DNA of 50,560 nucleotides from a virus. The first letter of the stretch is position 1. Each line of letters opens with the position of its first letter. The notes below the pieces were generated by a model. The model did not search any database. It was given only the letters and a program-made list of their open reading frames with translations, and was not told where the DNA came from. The position numbers and the translations under genes were made by a program. Of this stretch, positions 7,602 through 16,040 are shown one piece after another. Location of the stretch: positions 1 through 50,560 of the IMG/VR virus record IMGVR_UViG_3300042923_001793, one strand, 5' to 3'.

Positions 7602-8351
7602 ATGGGAAAATATCAAATTGGAGATACAGTTAAAATAAGAACAGATTTAAAAGCAGGTAAAAGATATGGTAGTGATACTTTTACATTTAGTATGCTTGAA
7701 ATGTTAGGTAAAACAACAACTATAAAAAATATTTTGTATAATGGAAATTATGAAATAAAGGGAAATTCTTGGAGTTGGACTGATGAAATGTTTGAAAATG
7801 TAAACAATGAAATTAAATCAATACCAGACAGACTTGTTATAAAAACAGATTTTAACTATGAAGATATGTTAGAACAAATTAAATCAATACCAATTATGAG
7901 TTGGAGTGAACAACCAACAGTAAGTTTTATTAATAAGGGGGAAAATAAGATGAAGATATTAGATATTTATAGAGAAAATAAGGTAAAAGAAATTGTAAAA
8001 GAGTGTGATACTGCAATAGAGTTAGCAAAAAGTGAAGATGCAAATTCAAAAGAATTAGATAAAGCTTACAAAATATTTGAAAAAATAGGTAAAAATTTAG
8101 AAAAAGAATATGGCAAAAAAGACAAAGAATACTATATTAGTGTGTGTAAATATCATGAAATATTTACTAAAGAAACAGAAGATAAAATAAACGAGATAAG
8201 AGATTTAAAAAAATCAAAATTAGAGGTATTAGATAATTTAATTGAAGAAGTTAATGCAAGACTTGAATTATGCGATGATAAAGAAGAAAACAAAATTAAA
8301 GTTTTAAGAGACTATGAAATAATAGATGTAGATGGAAAGGTTAATAAGTAG
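7602..8351 (+). CDS. Two-module protein with internal ribosome site
   Basis: 249 residues made of an N-terminal beta-rich module (YQIGDTVKIRTDL..., KOW/SH3-like, 1-110) and a helical, charged module from MKILDIYRENKVKEI onward. At the joint, AAGGGGG at about 7935-7941 precedes an in-frame ATG at 7950 by about 8 bp. The second module can therefore be made alone (about 133 residues). It looks like two small phage genes merged by loss of a stop. Function unknown. Confidence 0.6.
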   Translation: MGKYQIGDTVKIRTDLKAGKRYGSDTFTFSMLEMLGKTTTIKNILYNGNYEIKGNSWSWTDEMFENVNNEIKSIPDRLVIKTDFNYEDMLEQIKSIPIMSWSEQPTVSFINKGENKMKILDIYRENKVKEIVKECDTAIELAKSEDANSKELDKAYKIFEKIGKNLEKEYGKKDKEYYISVCKYHEIFTKETEDKINEIRDLKKSKLEVLDNLIEEVNARLELCDDKEENKIKVLRDYEIIDVDGKVNK

Positions 8352-8361
8352 GGAGAATGTT

Positions 8362-9252
8362 ATGAATAGTAAAAATATTGCTAAATCATTGAGATTTAAA
8401 TTAGATGATTGGTGTAAAAATATAGATAGTATATTAATTCAACAAGTAATTGAAGAAAATGCAATAGTAACAGGTGGTGCAATAGTTAGTCTATTAAATG
8501 GTGAAAAACCAAACGATTATGATATTTATTTTAAAACTAAAGATTCAGCCTTAAAAGTAGCAAGATATTATGCTAATATTTGGAATGATACTCATAAAGA
8601 TAAATCAAAAGTAGAAATTAAAATTAATGAAGATACAGGAAGAATAGAAGCATTTATTCAAAGTAAAGGTATTGTAGCAGAAGATAATGAAAACGGAATA
8701 GATGATGATACAGAACCGGCTGAGCAAGACCCATTTACAGAAGAAACAGTAGAAGAAAAGAAAGTTATAAATCCTAAATATAGACCTAGATATTTTTCTA
8801 CTAATGCAATTTCATTGTCTGATGACATTCAACTGGTAATTAGATTTTATGGTGATGTAGAAGATATACACAAAAATTATGATTTTGTACATTGTACATG
8901 TAGTTATGATTACAAAAATAACAAAGTTAATTTACCTGCAAGAGCTTTAGAAGCTATTATAAATAAAGAATTATATTATATAGGTAGTAAATACCCTCTT
9001 TGCAGTATTATTAGAACTAGAAAATTTATAACCAGAGGTTGGACAATAAACGCAGGTCAATATTTAAAAATGGCATTACAATTAAACGAATTAGATTTAA
9101 AAGACTTTAATACATTTAAAGACCAATTAGCAGGAGTTGATAGTGCATATTTTAATCAAGCGTTAGATGCACTTATTGAAAAGAAAAATCAAGATGAAAA
9201 TTTTACAATAGATAATACTTATCTGTTTGAAATTATAAATAGAATATTTTAA
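8362..9252 (+). CDS. Phage nucleotidyltransferase-fold protein
   Basis: About 296 residues. AIVTGGAIVSLLNGEKPNDYDIYFKT is the GG...(D/N)-x-D pattern of the Pol-beta-like nucleotidyltransferase fold (about 37-62). An acidic linker (about 110-150) and a helical C-terminal part follow. The ATG at 8362 has GGGAG 6 bp upstream; a longer form from 8332 would overlap the previous gene. It might modify a tRNA or protein or bind nucleotides. The fold is supported, the substrate is not. Confidence 0.7.
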   Translation: MNSKNIAKSLRFKLDDWCKNIDSILIQQVIEENAIVTGGAIVSLLNGEKPNDYDIYFKTKDSALKVARYYANIWNDTHKDKSKVEIKINEDTGRIEAFIQSKGIVAEDNENGIDDDTEPAEQDPFTEETVEEKKVINPKYRPRYFSTNAISLSDDIQLVIRFYGDVEDIHKNYDFVHCTCSYDYKNNKVNLPARALEAIINKELYYIGSKYPLCSIIRTRKFITRGWTINAGQYLKMALQLNELDLKDFNTFKDQLAGVDSAYFNQALDALIEKKNQDENFTIDNTYLFEIINRIF

Positions 9253-9266
9253 AAGGGGGAATTAAT

Positions 9267-10181
9267 ATGAGTGAAAATAAGCCAGTAGTGTCAATGAGTT
9301 CATTTTTGACACAAGATACAACAAAAAATTATCTGCAAAAAATGTTGGGTGATAGAACAAATCAATTTGTTACAAGTTTAGCAAGTATGGTAGGAAGTAA
9401 TGAAGCATTAAATAAATGTGATAGAAATAGTGTTTTAGGATGTGCTTTAAAAGCTGTAGGTATGAATTTGCCTTTTGACCAAAATCTTGGTTTTGCATAT
9501 GCGATTCCTTATGGTACACAAGCTCAATTTCAAATGGGTTACAAAGGATTCATACAATTAGGTTTAAGAAGTAGTCAAATAGTTCAATTAGGTGTTAGAG
9601 AAGTCAAAGAGGGTGAATATGCAGGTAGAGATTTTGTAGGAGACCCTATTATAAATTGGTTATCAGATGATGAAAGAATAGATAAGCCAACAATTGGATA
9701 TATGGCAGGATTAAAACTTGTAAATGGATTTTTAAAAACAACATATTGGACTATAAAACAAGTAGAAAGTCATAGAGACAAATATAGTCAATCTTATAAA
9801 TCAGCAGTTAAATATGGGAAAAATGATGCAGTTTGGATTACAAATTTTGATGGAATGGCAAAAAAGACAGTTTTAAAAGAATTAATTAGTAAATATGCAC
9901 CTATGTCTACTGAAATGCAAGAAGCAATTAAAATAGATCAAGCAGTTGTATTAACTAATCCAGAAACAGAAGAAGAAACAGTTATATATGCAGATAATAT
10001 TCAAGCTGAAGTAAATGCAGTGGAAACAATCTCAAAAGACCAAATAGTAGAACTTGCAAAATTAATAGGTGATAGTAGCGCTAAATGTGATGTATTTTTA
10101 AAGAGAGGCTATCAAAGTATAAACGATATTACAATTGAAGATTACGAAGATATAAAAAAAGAAATAAAAAGTATTAAATAA
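9267..10181 (+). CDS. recT: RecT-family single-strand annealing protein
   Basis: 304 residues. The RecT core is clear: LNKCDRNSVLGCALKAVGMNLPFDQNLGFAYAIPYGTQAQFQMGYKGFIQLGLRS, followed by the GYMAGLKLVNGFLKTTYWT strand region and AVWITNFDGMAKKTVLKELI. It anneals complementary single strands during phage recombination, working with the nuclease at 5443 and the SSB-like protein at 10310. The ribosome site is AAAAGGGGG. Confidence 0.92.
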   Translation: MSENKPVVSMSSFLTQDTTKNYLQKMLGDRTNQFVTSLASMVGSNEALNKCDRNSVLGCALKAVGMNLPFDQNLGFAYAIPYGTQAQFQMGYKGFIQLGLRSSQIVQLGVREVKEGEYAGRDFVGDPIINWLSDDERIDKPTIGYMAGLKLVNGFLKTTYWTIKQVESHRDKYSQSYKSAVKYGKNDAVWITNFDGMAKKTVLKELISKYAPMSTEMQEAIKIDQAVVLTNPETEEETVIYADNIQAEVNAVETISKDQIVELAKLIGDSSAKCDVFLKRGYQSINDITIEDYEDIKKEIKSIK

Positions 10182-10182
10182 G

Positions 10183-10290
10183 TATATCAGATTTTAGTCT
10201 GGGCTGTACTAGAGCAGTTATTATATTAGAATAGTAAAACTACTCACTTAAATAGGATAAGCCCTCTAAACTGATTATAGAAAGTTATAG
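10183..10290 (+). ncRNA. Structured intergenic element A (leader of ssb)
   Basis: The gap between recT and the SSB gene folds into a long irregular hairpin. TATATCAG (10183) pairs with CTGATTATA (10271), TTTAG (10193) with CTAAA (10266), and GGGCT (10201) with AGCCC (10260). A small TAG-TAAAA-CTA hairpin lies inside. Its 3' half (GTAAAACTACTC, ATAGGATAA, CCTCTAAACTG, AGAAAGTTATA) is closely repeated at 46371-46427, mostly with transitions. It is probably a cis-acting RNA or binding element. Identity unknown. Confidence 0.5.
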
Positions 10291-10309
10291 AAAGAAAGAA
10301 GGAATAACA

Positions 10310-10648
10310 ATGATTAATTTTAAAAAAGAAGTAACAATATTTAAACCTAAGAAATATACAAGTGCAAAAGGTGTAGACTATTGGAAATTTAGCATAAGTG
10401 ATAGTACATTTAATAATGAAACTAAACAATGGATAGCAAATGGCTTTATAAATGTTACACTATTTAACAGTAATATTGAATTGGTTGACAAGCAAAAGAT
10501 TAGTATTGACAAAGTTACAAGCGTTGGAATAAATGAATATAACGGAAATAAATCATTTAATATTATAGTTGAATTAAAACAAAGTGAATTTGAAAGTGAT
10601 GAAAATGGAACATATGAGGAAGCAAATATAGCTGATCTACCATTCTAA
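10310..10648 (+). CDS. ssb: SSB-like protein with acidic tail
   Basis: 112 residues. The body reads as an OB-fold (VDYWKFSISDSTFN...WIANGFINVTLFN...ISIDKVTSVGINEYNGNKSFNIIVEL). The C-terminus EEANIADLPF is the SSB acidic tip that docks partner proteins. Its position after recT supports a role in coating single strands during replication and annealing. It is shorter than host SSB, as usual in phages. Confidence 0.78.
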   Translation: MINFKKEVTIFKPKKYTSAKGVDYWKFSISDSTFNNETKQWIANGFINVTLFNSNIELVDKQKISIDKVTSVGINEYNGNKSFNIIVELKQSEFESDENGTYEEANIADLPF

Positions 10649-10683
10649 AAACACACACAAAAGAAATAAGAGGTGAAACATAT

Positions 10684-11208
10684 ATGTGTAGCAATAAGTT
10701 ATTTGATGAAAATACAGATTATGCTGATACAATTGCATCGTGTCTATACAAAAAATATAATAATTTAATGGAATACGATGATATAAAACAATTATGTTTA
10801 ATAGGTTTGTTTAATGCTAGTAAAACATTTGATGTTAATAAAAAAACTGAATTTAAAACTTATGCAAATAAATTTATGAGAAGTGAGGTTATTAACGAAT
10901 TAAGAAAATTAAAAAATCAACCTAAAATAGCAAAAAATAGTGATGAAATTTATGATTATTTGTTAGATATAGATAGCAAAAATGAATATGAAAATGGTGT
11001 AGATTTTATTTATAGCGAAATAAATTTAATGGACATACTTAAAAAATTAAAATACGATGAAAACAAACATAAAGTTATTGCTAGTTTTTTAAATGAAAAA
11101 ACTCAAAGTGAAATTGCGGTAGAATTAGGTGTATCAAGACAATGGATATTCCAAATTATATCAAGTTTCAAACAGGATATTATTAAGTATTTAAATATTA
11201 AGAATTGA
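10684..11208 (+). CDS. Phage RNA polymerase sigma factor
   Basis: 174 residues of sigma-70 type. A region 2 core is visible (YDDIKQLCLIGLFNASKTFD...FKTYANKFMRSEVINELRKLK, about 35-83). Region 4 is also clear (TQSEIAVELGVSRQWIFQIISSFKQ, about 137-162), with a classic helix-turn-helix to read a -35 element. Lacking region 1.1 and spanning only two domains, it fits an alternative sigma. It is the best candidate to read the four conserved late promoters (17180, 23110, 31026, 45478). Confidence 0.82.
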   Translation: MCSNKLFDENTDYADTIASCLYKKYNNLMEYDDIKQLCLIGLFNASKTFDVNKKTEFKTYANKFMRSEVINELRKLKNQPKIAKNSDEIYDYLLDIDSKNEYENGVDFIYSEINLMDILKKLKYDENKHKVIASFLNEKTQSEIAVELGVSRQWIFQIISSFKQDIIKYLNIKN

Positions 11209-11222
11209 GAGGGGATATAGAT

Positions 11223-11951
11223 ATGAAAATAAGATGTATGAAAAATTATTATGATTACTTTACAATAAATAAAATATATGAAGTAATCAACGATGAAGTG
11301 AGATGTGATAGAGGAATTAAATTTAGTTTTTATGGTGATTTAAAACAATTTAATAAGCATATGTGCTCACAATTTGAATTAGTAGAAGAGGAAAAAACAA
11401 TGTTTAAAGTAGGAGATAAGATAAAATTAATAAGTTTAAAAAATGAATTTGCAGGTGGCTATAAAGAAAGGTTAGGCAAAACAGGAATAATTAGATACAT
11501 AAGTCTTAATACTGCTGGAGGACATAGTGCTGATGTTGAATGGGATGATAAAAAAGGAACAGTACATAATCCATATTTAAAAAATCTGGAATTAGTTAAG
11601 GAGGAAAAAATGAAATTAAGTGATATAAAAGAAAGATGGCTTGTAGTATTTGCAAATGGAGAGGAAGCAGTAAGAGGAATGGGAAGTTTCTTTGGTAGAA
11701 GGACAGAAGCATTTTTAATTATAGAAAATGGAAAGGAGACTGGAAGACAAATATTTATTTGTAACTATAACGAAGATTTAACAAATAGAGAGGATTCACA
11801 ATTAAGTATAAAAAAAGTATTAAAACCAAGATATGAAGAAGTATGGACAAGACCAGAAATAGAAGAAGTAGAAATAACATTTAATGAGTTAGTAAAGAAT
11901 TATGAAGAATCTAAAAAATGTAAAGTTAAGATAGTAAAGGAGAGTAAGTAA
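11223..11951 (+). CDS. Three-module fused phage protein with internal starts
   Basis: About 242 residues made of three compact modules joined by EEEK-type linkers. The first is 1-59. The second starts at ATG 11400 (MFKVGDKIKLISL..., a KOW/SH3-like barrel). The third starts at ATG 11610 (MKLSDIKERWLVVFANGEEAV...). Each internal ATG follows a Shine-Dalgarno (GAGG at 11388; perfect AAGGAGG at 11598), so separate products are likely besides the full chain. The main ATG at 11223 has GAGAGGGG. Function unknown. Confidence 0.6.
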   Translation: MKIRCMKNYYDYFTINKIYEVINDEVRCDRGIKFSFYGDLKQFNKHMCSQFELVEEEKTMFKVGDKIKLISLKNEFAGGYKERLGKTGIIRYISLNTAGGHSADVEWDDKKGTVHNPYLKNLELVKEEKMKLSDIKERWLVVFANGEEAVRGMGSFFGRRTEAFLIIENGKETGRQIFICNYNEDLTNREDSQLSIKKVLKPRYEEVWTRPEIEEVEITFNELVKNYEESKKCKVKIVKESK

Positions 11952-11953
11952 TT

Positions 11954-12313
11954 ATGGAAAATTTATTAAATAGCACAAGTGGTTTAGTAGACCAATTAGC
12001 AAAGATTTTAAATACAACTGCTGAAAATGTAATGCCTACATTAAATGCTTATATGGAAATGGCAATTAATCAAAAAATATCAGCAAATTTAGCATCATTA
12101 ATTGTATGTGGAATATTAGCATTATTATTTTTAATAATTACAATAATAATACTTATAAAATGTTGGGGTGAAGATGAAACAGTTTTTACAATATTAACTA
12201 TATTACCGATGATAATGTGTACTTGGATAGTAGTGAACTCAATAATAGTATTAAATAATATACAATACTATGTTATACAAGATATATTATATAAAATAAC
12301 TGGAAATTTTTAA
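11954..12313 (+). CDS. Two-helix membrane protein
   Basis: 119 residues. A polar N-terminus of about 45 residues is followed by two long hydrophobic helices (about 46-70 and 78-100). It is encoded between the fused protein and a hairpin. A holin-like shape is possible, but the location in the early operon does not favour lysis. Function unknown. Confidence 0.55.
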   Translation: MENLLNSTSGLVDQLAKILNTTAENVMPTLNAYMEMAINQKISANLASLIVCGILALLFLIITIIILIKCWGEDETVFTILTILPMIMCTWIVVNSIIVLNNIQYYVIQDILYKITGNF

Positions 12314-12330
12314 CAAAATAATAGCAACAT

Positions 12331-12368
12331 GGGGAACTAGCATAGAATTGTAACGTTCCCCTATTTTA
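12331..12368 (+). terminator. Hairpin, possible weak terminator
   Basis: GGGGAAC (12331-12337) pairs perfectly with GTTCCCC (12355-12361), followed by TATTTTATA. The T-run is interrupted, so partial termination or RNA processing before the replication gene is possible. Confidence 0.5.
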
Positions 12369-12388
12369 TAAGAGAGGAGAAAATTGAC

Positions 12389-13108
12389 ATGAATGATCCA
12401 GCATTCTTATTTTATAGTTCAGACTTTTTAACTGGTTGTATGGATTTAACTATGGAAGAACGAGGACAGTATATAACATTAATGTGTATGCAACATCAAA
12501 AAGGACATTTAAGTGAAAAAACCATATGCTTATCTCTAGGTTTAGCATTTAATGATTTAACACAAGAATTGAAATCAAAATATATTACTGATGATGATAA
12601 GAATTATTATAATGAAAGACTAGAACAAGAGATAATAAAAAGGGCTGAATATACTGAAAGTAGAAGAAAAAATGGCTCTAAAGGTGGTAGACCTAAAGAA
12701 GAAAAAAAGAAAGCATATGTAAAACCATATGGTAAACCATATGAAAACCATATTGAAAATGAAAATATAAATAGAGATATAAATATAATTATAGAGTATT
12801 TAAATAATAAAATAGATAGTAATTATAAAAGTAGTAGTAAAAAAAATAGGGAATTAATACAAGCTAGATTAAATGAAAAATATACAGTAGAAGATTTTAA
12901 AAAAGTAATTGATAATAAAGTTACAGAATGGACAGGCACAGAATTTGAAAAGTTTTTAAGACCAGAGACATTATTTAGTAATAAATTTGAAGGGTATCTG
13001 AATCAAAAACAAAATGTAAAACAAGAAAAGAAAAAAGACTATCAAAATTATAATCAAAGAAAATATAACGATAAAGATTTTGACACAATGATAGATGTAG
13101 GAGGTTAA
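12389..13108 (+). CDS. Phage replication protein (DUF1376-like)
   Basis: 239 residues. The N-terminus PAFLFYSSDFLTGCMDLTMEERGQYITLMCMQHQKGHLS is the winged-helix start typical of phage replication initiators (DUF1376/YdaU type). A basic linker KNGSKGGRPKEEKKK follows. The C-terminal part NRELIQARLNEKYTVEDFKKVIDNKVTEW...LRPETLFSNKFEGYLNQ is the conserved phage C-terminal domain seen in the same class. It probably recruits the host helicase to the phage origin. No separate helicase loader was recognised. Confidence 0.8.
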   Translation: MNDPAFLFYSSDFLTGCMDLTMEERGQYITLMCMQHQKGHLSEKTICLSLGLAFNDLTQELKSKYITDDDKNYYNERLEQEIIKRAEYTESRRKNGSKGGRPKEEKKKAYVKPYGKPYENHIENENINRDINIIIEYLNNKIDSNYKSSSKKNRELIQARLNEKYTVEDFKKVIDNKVTEWTGTEFEKFLRPETLFSNKFEGYLNQKQNVKQEKKKDYQNYNQRKYNDKDFDTMIDVGG

Positions 13109-13109
13109 A

Positions 13110-13793
13110 ATGAAATACCATTGTTTATTTGAACAAAGTGGAACATTTAAAAATCAATTTTTAAAATTGGGTTATCTAGCTTTTGATTATGATATACAAA
13201 ATGAATTTAATGAAACTGATTTTGTTATTGATTTATTTAACGAAATAGAAAAGGAATATTTACAACAAACTAGTATATTTAGCAATATGACTAAAGAAGA
13301 TACTATAATTGCATTTTTCCCTTGTGTAAGATTTGAAGACCAAATTCAAATGGCTTTTAGAGGTACACAATGGCAAATGAAAAATTGGAGTTTAGAACAA
13401 AAACTTGAATATGATTTAAAGCTACAAAAAGAACTTACCGAATTATATAACTTAATAACGAAATTAGCAATTATATGTGTAAGAAAAAATATACAACTAA
13501 TAATAGAAAACCCACATAGTACAACACATTACCTAGTTAAATATTGGTGTATACCATATACAATGTTAGATAGTGATAGAACAATAAGAGGAGATTATTT
13601 TAGAAAACCAACACAATATTGGTTTATAAATTGTAGTCCACAATATAACTTAATATTTGAAGCTGGTACAATGAATGAAATTAAAACAATAGCAAATACA
13701 AGTAATAAAACCGAAAGAAGTATGATAAGTCAAGAATACGCAAATAGGTTTATAAGAGAATTTATAATTGAAATTAGGGAGGTTAAATTATGA
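13110..13793 (+). CDS. C5-cytosine methylase-like phage protein
   Basis: 227 residues. CLFEQSGTFKNQFLKLGYLAFDYDI matches the AdoMet-binding motif I region (FxxxG...G...DxD). TIIAFFPCVRFEDQ carries the PC of the catalytic motif IV, and QLIIENPHSTTHYLVKYW the ENP motif. It is much shorter than a full Dcm and has no clear target-recognition domain. It may be a reduced phage methylase or a related non-DNA enzyme. The assignment is by motif only. Confidence 0.6.
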   Translation: MKYHCLFEQSGTFKNQFLKLGYLAFDYDIQNEFNETDFVIDLFNEIEKEYLQQTSIFSNMTKEDTIIAFFPCVRFEDQIQMAFRGTQWQMKNWSLEQKLEYDLKLQKELTELYNLITKLAIICVRKNIQLIIENPHSTTHYLVKYWCIPYTMLDSDRTIRGDYFRKPTQYWFINCSPQYNLIFEAGTMNEIKTIANTSNKTERSMISQEYANRFIREFIIEIREVKL

Positions 13794-13948
13794 ATATAGA
13801 AAAAGGAATGTGGGTTAAAAGTATATTTGGTTATATATACCAAGTTGACGAAGTAAAAGATGATGAAATTTATTGTGATGATTACATAATGTGTTTTTCA
13901 TCAGAACAAATCGAAAAAGCAAGTTTTAATAAAGAAGATTTAATGTAA
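13790..13948 (+). CDS. 52-residue hypothetical protein
   Basis: The ATGA overlap with the previous gene and the GGGAGGTTAAATT ribosome site support it. It reads MNIEKGMWVKSIFGYIYQVDEV..., a small beta-barrel-like phage protein. Not recognised. Confidence 0.55.
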   Translation: MNIEKGMWVKSIFGYIYQVDEVKDDEIYCDDYIMCFSSEQIEKASFNKEDLM

Positions 13949-13962
13949 GGTTGGTGAGTAGT

Positions 13963-14166
13963 ATGGAAGAGTTTTTGTCAGAAGAAGGTTTAAAATTATT
14001 TGATATAAAAGCAGATTTGCTTAATAAGTTAGAATTTTTAAAATACAAAAACACCGATTTAGAAGACATATTAGAAAAAGCAAAATATGAAAATGAATTA
14101 TTTGAAATTAATATAAAAATTAAATATATAGCTGAATTAATAGATAAATTGGAGGTTGGTGAGTAG
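13963..14166 (+). CDS. Small helical hypothetical protein
   Basis: About 67 residues, mostly helical and acidic. The C-terminus KLEVGE is encoded by bases that also form the next gene's GGAGG site. The start region GGTTGGTGAGTAGTATG is repeated before the next gene. Unknown. Confidence 0.55.
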   Translation: MEEFLSEEGLKLFDIKADLLNKLEFLKYKNTDLEDILEKAKYENELFEINIKIKYIAELIDKLEVGE

Positions 14167-14167
14167 T

Positions 14168-14425
14168 ATGAGTATCAAAATAAAACAGATGATGTTGTTT
14201 GACCCGCAATGTGAACATGATAACTTGGTACTTTGTTTTAAAAATGAAGTTAATTTTAATGTCATTAATGAGGACCAGTTTATATGTGATATACCATTAG
14301 CAACTGCAATACAGATTTATAGATATGGCAATATTTACTTGGCTAATTCACCAATAGATATAGATGTTGAAGTGCAAAATTATTTAAAATCTGAAATTAG
14401 TAAAAGAGATAAGTTGGAGGGGTAA
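14168..14425 (+). CDS. Hypothetical protein
   Basis: About 85 residues. MSIKIKQMMLFDPQCEHDNLVLCFKNEV contains a possible DPQCEH turn, followed by strands. It starts at the ATG after GGAGGTTGGTGAG. No family recognised. Confidence 0.5.
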   Translation: MSIKIKQMMLFDPQCEHDNLVLCFKNEVNFNVINEDQFICDIPLATAIQIYRYGNIYLANSPIDIDVEVQNYLKSEISKRDKLEG

Positions 14426-14427
14426 AT

Positions 14428-14733
14428 ATGAATAAAGAAGAAGCAGTTGAACATTTTAAAAAAGTAAAAAAATGTGGATTATATGTAAAACCTTATGAAG
14501 AAACATTTGCAGCAATAGATATACTATTACAACAAGCAAGTCTAGTAGATACATTAATAAGTGGTTTGAAAACAGATTATAAAGAATACACAGAACAAGT
14601 TAAACATTATGAAGAAATGAGAAGAAATACACCAAGCGACTTTTATAGACATTCTTATCAAACTACAATACATAAATTAAATGCTAAAAGAGAATATATA
14701 AAAAGCATTTTAAAGATATTGGAAGGTAATTAA
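14428..14733 (+). CDS. Helical protein sharing a C-terminal module with 16298
   Basis: 101 residues, all helical. ASLVDTL and the C-terminal KILEGN, with the DNA around them, recur in the zinc-ribbon gene at 16298, suggesting a shuffled module. The gene end encodes the next gene's ribosome site. Unknown function. Confidence 0.55.
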   Translation: MNKEEAVEHFKKVKKCGLYVKPYEETFAAIDILLQQASLVDTLISGLKTDYKEYTEQVKHYEEMRRNTPSDFYRHSYQTTIHKLNAKREYIKSILKILEGN

Positions 14734-14734
14734 G

Positions 14735-15004
14735 ATGATTAAAAATATGGAAGGAATTAGAATAGGTAGATTATTAATATTGGAAGATACTGGAAAAAGA
14801 TATAATAGAGAAGTAATATGGAAATGTATATGTGATTGTGGAAATATTACAGAAGTAAAAGGAGGGCATTTAAGAACTGGAATGACACAAAGCTGTGGCT
14901 GTTTAAGTAGAGAAACAAGAGAAAAATATAATAATTTAAGACATAAATATAAAACAAATAATTTAAAGATATTGGAGGTAATGAATAATGATACAAATAA
15001 ATGA
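14735..15004 (+). CDS. Small Cys-rich DNA-binding-like protein
   Basis: 89 residues. WKCICDCGNITEVKGGHLRTGMTQSCGCLSRE matches the KCxCDCG...L..G...SCGCL motif often found N-terminal to AP2/HNH domains in phages. No nuclease domain follows here, so it is the zinc module alone or a shortened homing enzyme. The C-terminus overlaps the next gene. Confidence 0.65.
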   Translation: MIKNMEGIRIGRLLILEDTGKRYNREVIWKCICDCGNITEVKGGHLRTGMTQSCGCLSRETREKYNNLRHKYKTNNLKILEVMNNDTNK

Positions 15005-15347
15005 AAAATATTTTATAGATGCAGATAAATTAAATATAATTTTAAAAGAAAGAGTAATAATGACACAAGAAAAGTATGATAAATTAAGTGATAAGCAAAG
15101 AGAAAAAACAAAAGTAGGAAATGAAACTATAACAGATTTAGGATATTTTCCAAATGTAGAATCTGCATTACAAAAATTATTAGAAAAACATAAGAAAGAC
15201 TTAATAGAGAAAAACGAATATGCAAGTATTGAAGATGCAATTAAAGAGTTAAAGTATATGCAAGAAGATTTTAGAAAGCAAGTTAAGAGTTTAAATGTAC
15301 CTATAAGTGTATATAACAAGTGTACAGGCATTGAATTGGACAAGTAG
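14988..15347 (+). CDS. Conserved-type phage hypothetical protein
   Basis: 119 residues. The MIQINEKYFIDADKLNIILKER opening and GYFPNVESALQKLLEKH are typical of a common small Firmicutes phage protein of unknown role. The rest is helical. The start has GGAGGT encoded in the end of the previous gene. Confidence 0.6.
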   Translation: MIQINEKYFIDADKLNIILKERVIMTQEKYDKLSDKQREKTKVGNETITDLGYFPNVESALQKLLEKHKKDLIEKNEYASIEDAIKELKYMQEDFRKQVKSLNVPISVYNKCTGIELDK

Positions 15348-15383
15348 TAGAATTACTCGTTGAGAGTAGAAAAGAGGATTAAA

Positions 15384-15560
15384 ATGGCAAATAAAGAAAT
15401 AGATTTGATAATGCCTAAATGGTGGATAAAAGAAAGCTTAAAGCAGGGGTGGATACAAGAAACAAATAAACAAGGAATTTATAATTATTATGGTTATAAT
15501 GTAGCTGAAGATAGGTATTTACCAAGTGATAAAAATATAGTATTTGGAGTTAAGGAGTGA
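15384..15560 (+). CDS. Small aromatic-rich hypothetical protein
   Basis: 58 residues, rich in Trp/Tyr (PKWWIKESLKQGWIQ...YNYYGYNV). The ATG at 15384 has AAAGAGG upstream. Unknown. Confidence 0.5.
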   Translation: MANKEIDLIMPKWWIKESLKQGWIQETNKQGIYNYYGYNVAEDRYLPSDKNIVFGVKE

Positions 15561-15565
15561 ATTTG

Positions 15566-15766
15566 TTGAAATATATTGAAATTTATAATAATATTATTAG
15601 CTTAGAAAATATAAAATATATTTATTTAGATTATTGTTGTGGAGATATTATAAATATTAATTATTTAGATGGTACAAAAATAAGAATAACCACAAAGGAT
15701 AATGGAGCGTACGGTTATATAAAAGAAAAATATCAAGAAATAAAAAGTTATTTAATTAAGGAGTGA
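15566..15766 (+). CDS. Hypothetical protein, TTG start
   Basis: About 66 residues, beta-rich (YIYLDYCCGDIININYLDGTKIRITTKDNGAY). AAGGAG at 15552 lies 8 bp before the TTG. Unknown. Confidence 0.45.
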   Translation: MKYIEIYNNIISLENIKYIYLDYCCGDIININYLDGTKIRITTKDNGAYGYIKEKYQEIKSYLIKE

Positions 15767-15771
15767 ATTAT

Positions 15772-16035
15772 ATGAGTGCAAAAGAAATGTTTGAAAAATT
15801 AGGATATAGATTTGAAAAACCTACTGATATGTGTGGGAATGAAGTAGAGTTTTGCTATAGATATGTTAAATTTGATGGAACTTGGTTAGAAGAATTGAAT
15901 TTTAATGATAGTACAAAACTATTACATACAACAAAAAGATTAAATAATATGTTATGGAATTATATTGATTTTATGTTTACATTTGAATTATTACAAGCAA
16001 TACAACAACAGATAAAAGAATTAGGTTGGGAGTGA
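15772..16035 (+). CDS. Hypothetical protein
   Basis: 87 residues: MSAKEMFEKLGYRFEKPTDMCGNEVEFCYRYVK, then a helical end. AAGGAGTGAATTATATG start context. Resembles small phage proteins that begin with a MFEKLGY helix. Function unknown. Confidence 0.5.
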   Translation: MSAKEMFEKLGYRFEKPTDMCGNEVEFCYRYVKFDGTWLEELNFNDSTKLLHTTKRLNNMLWNYIDFMFTFELLQAIQQQIKELGWE

Positions 16036-16040
16036 ATTAT

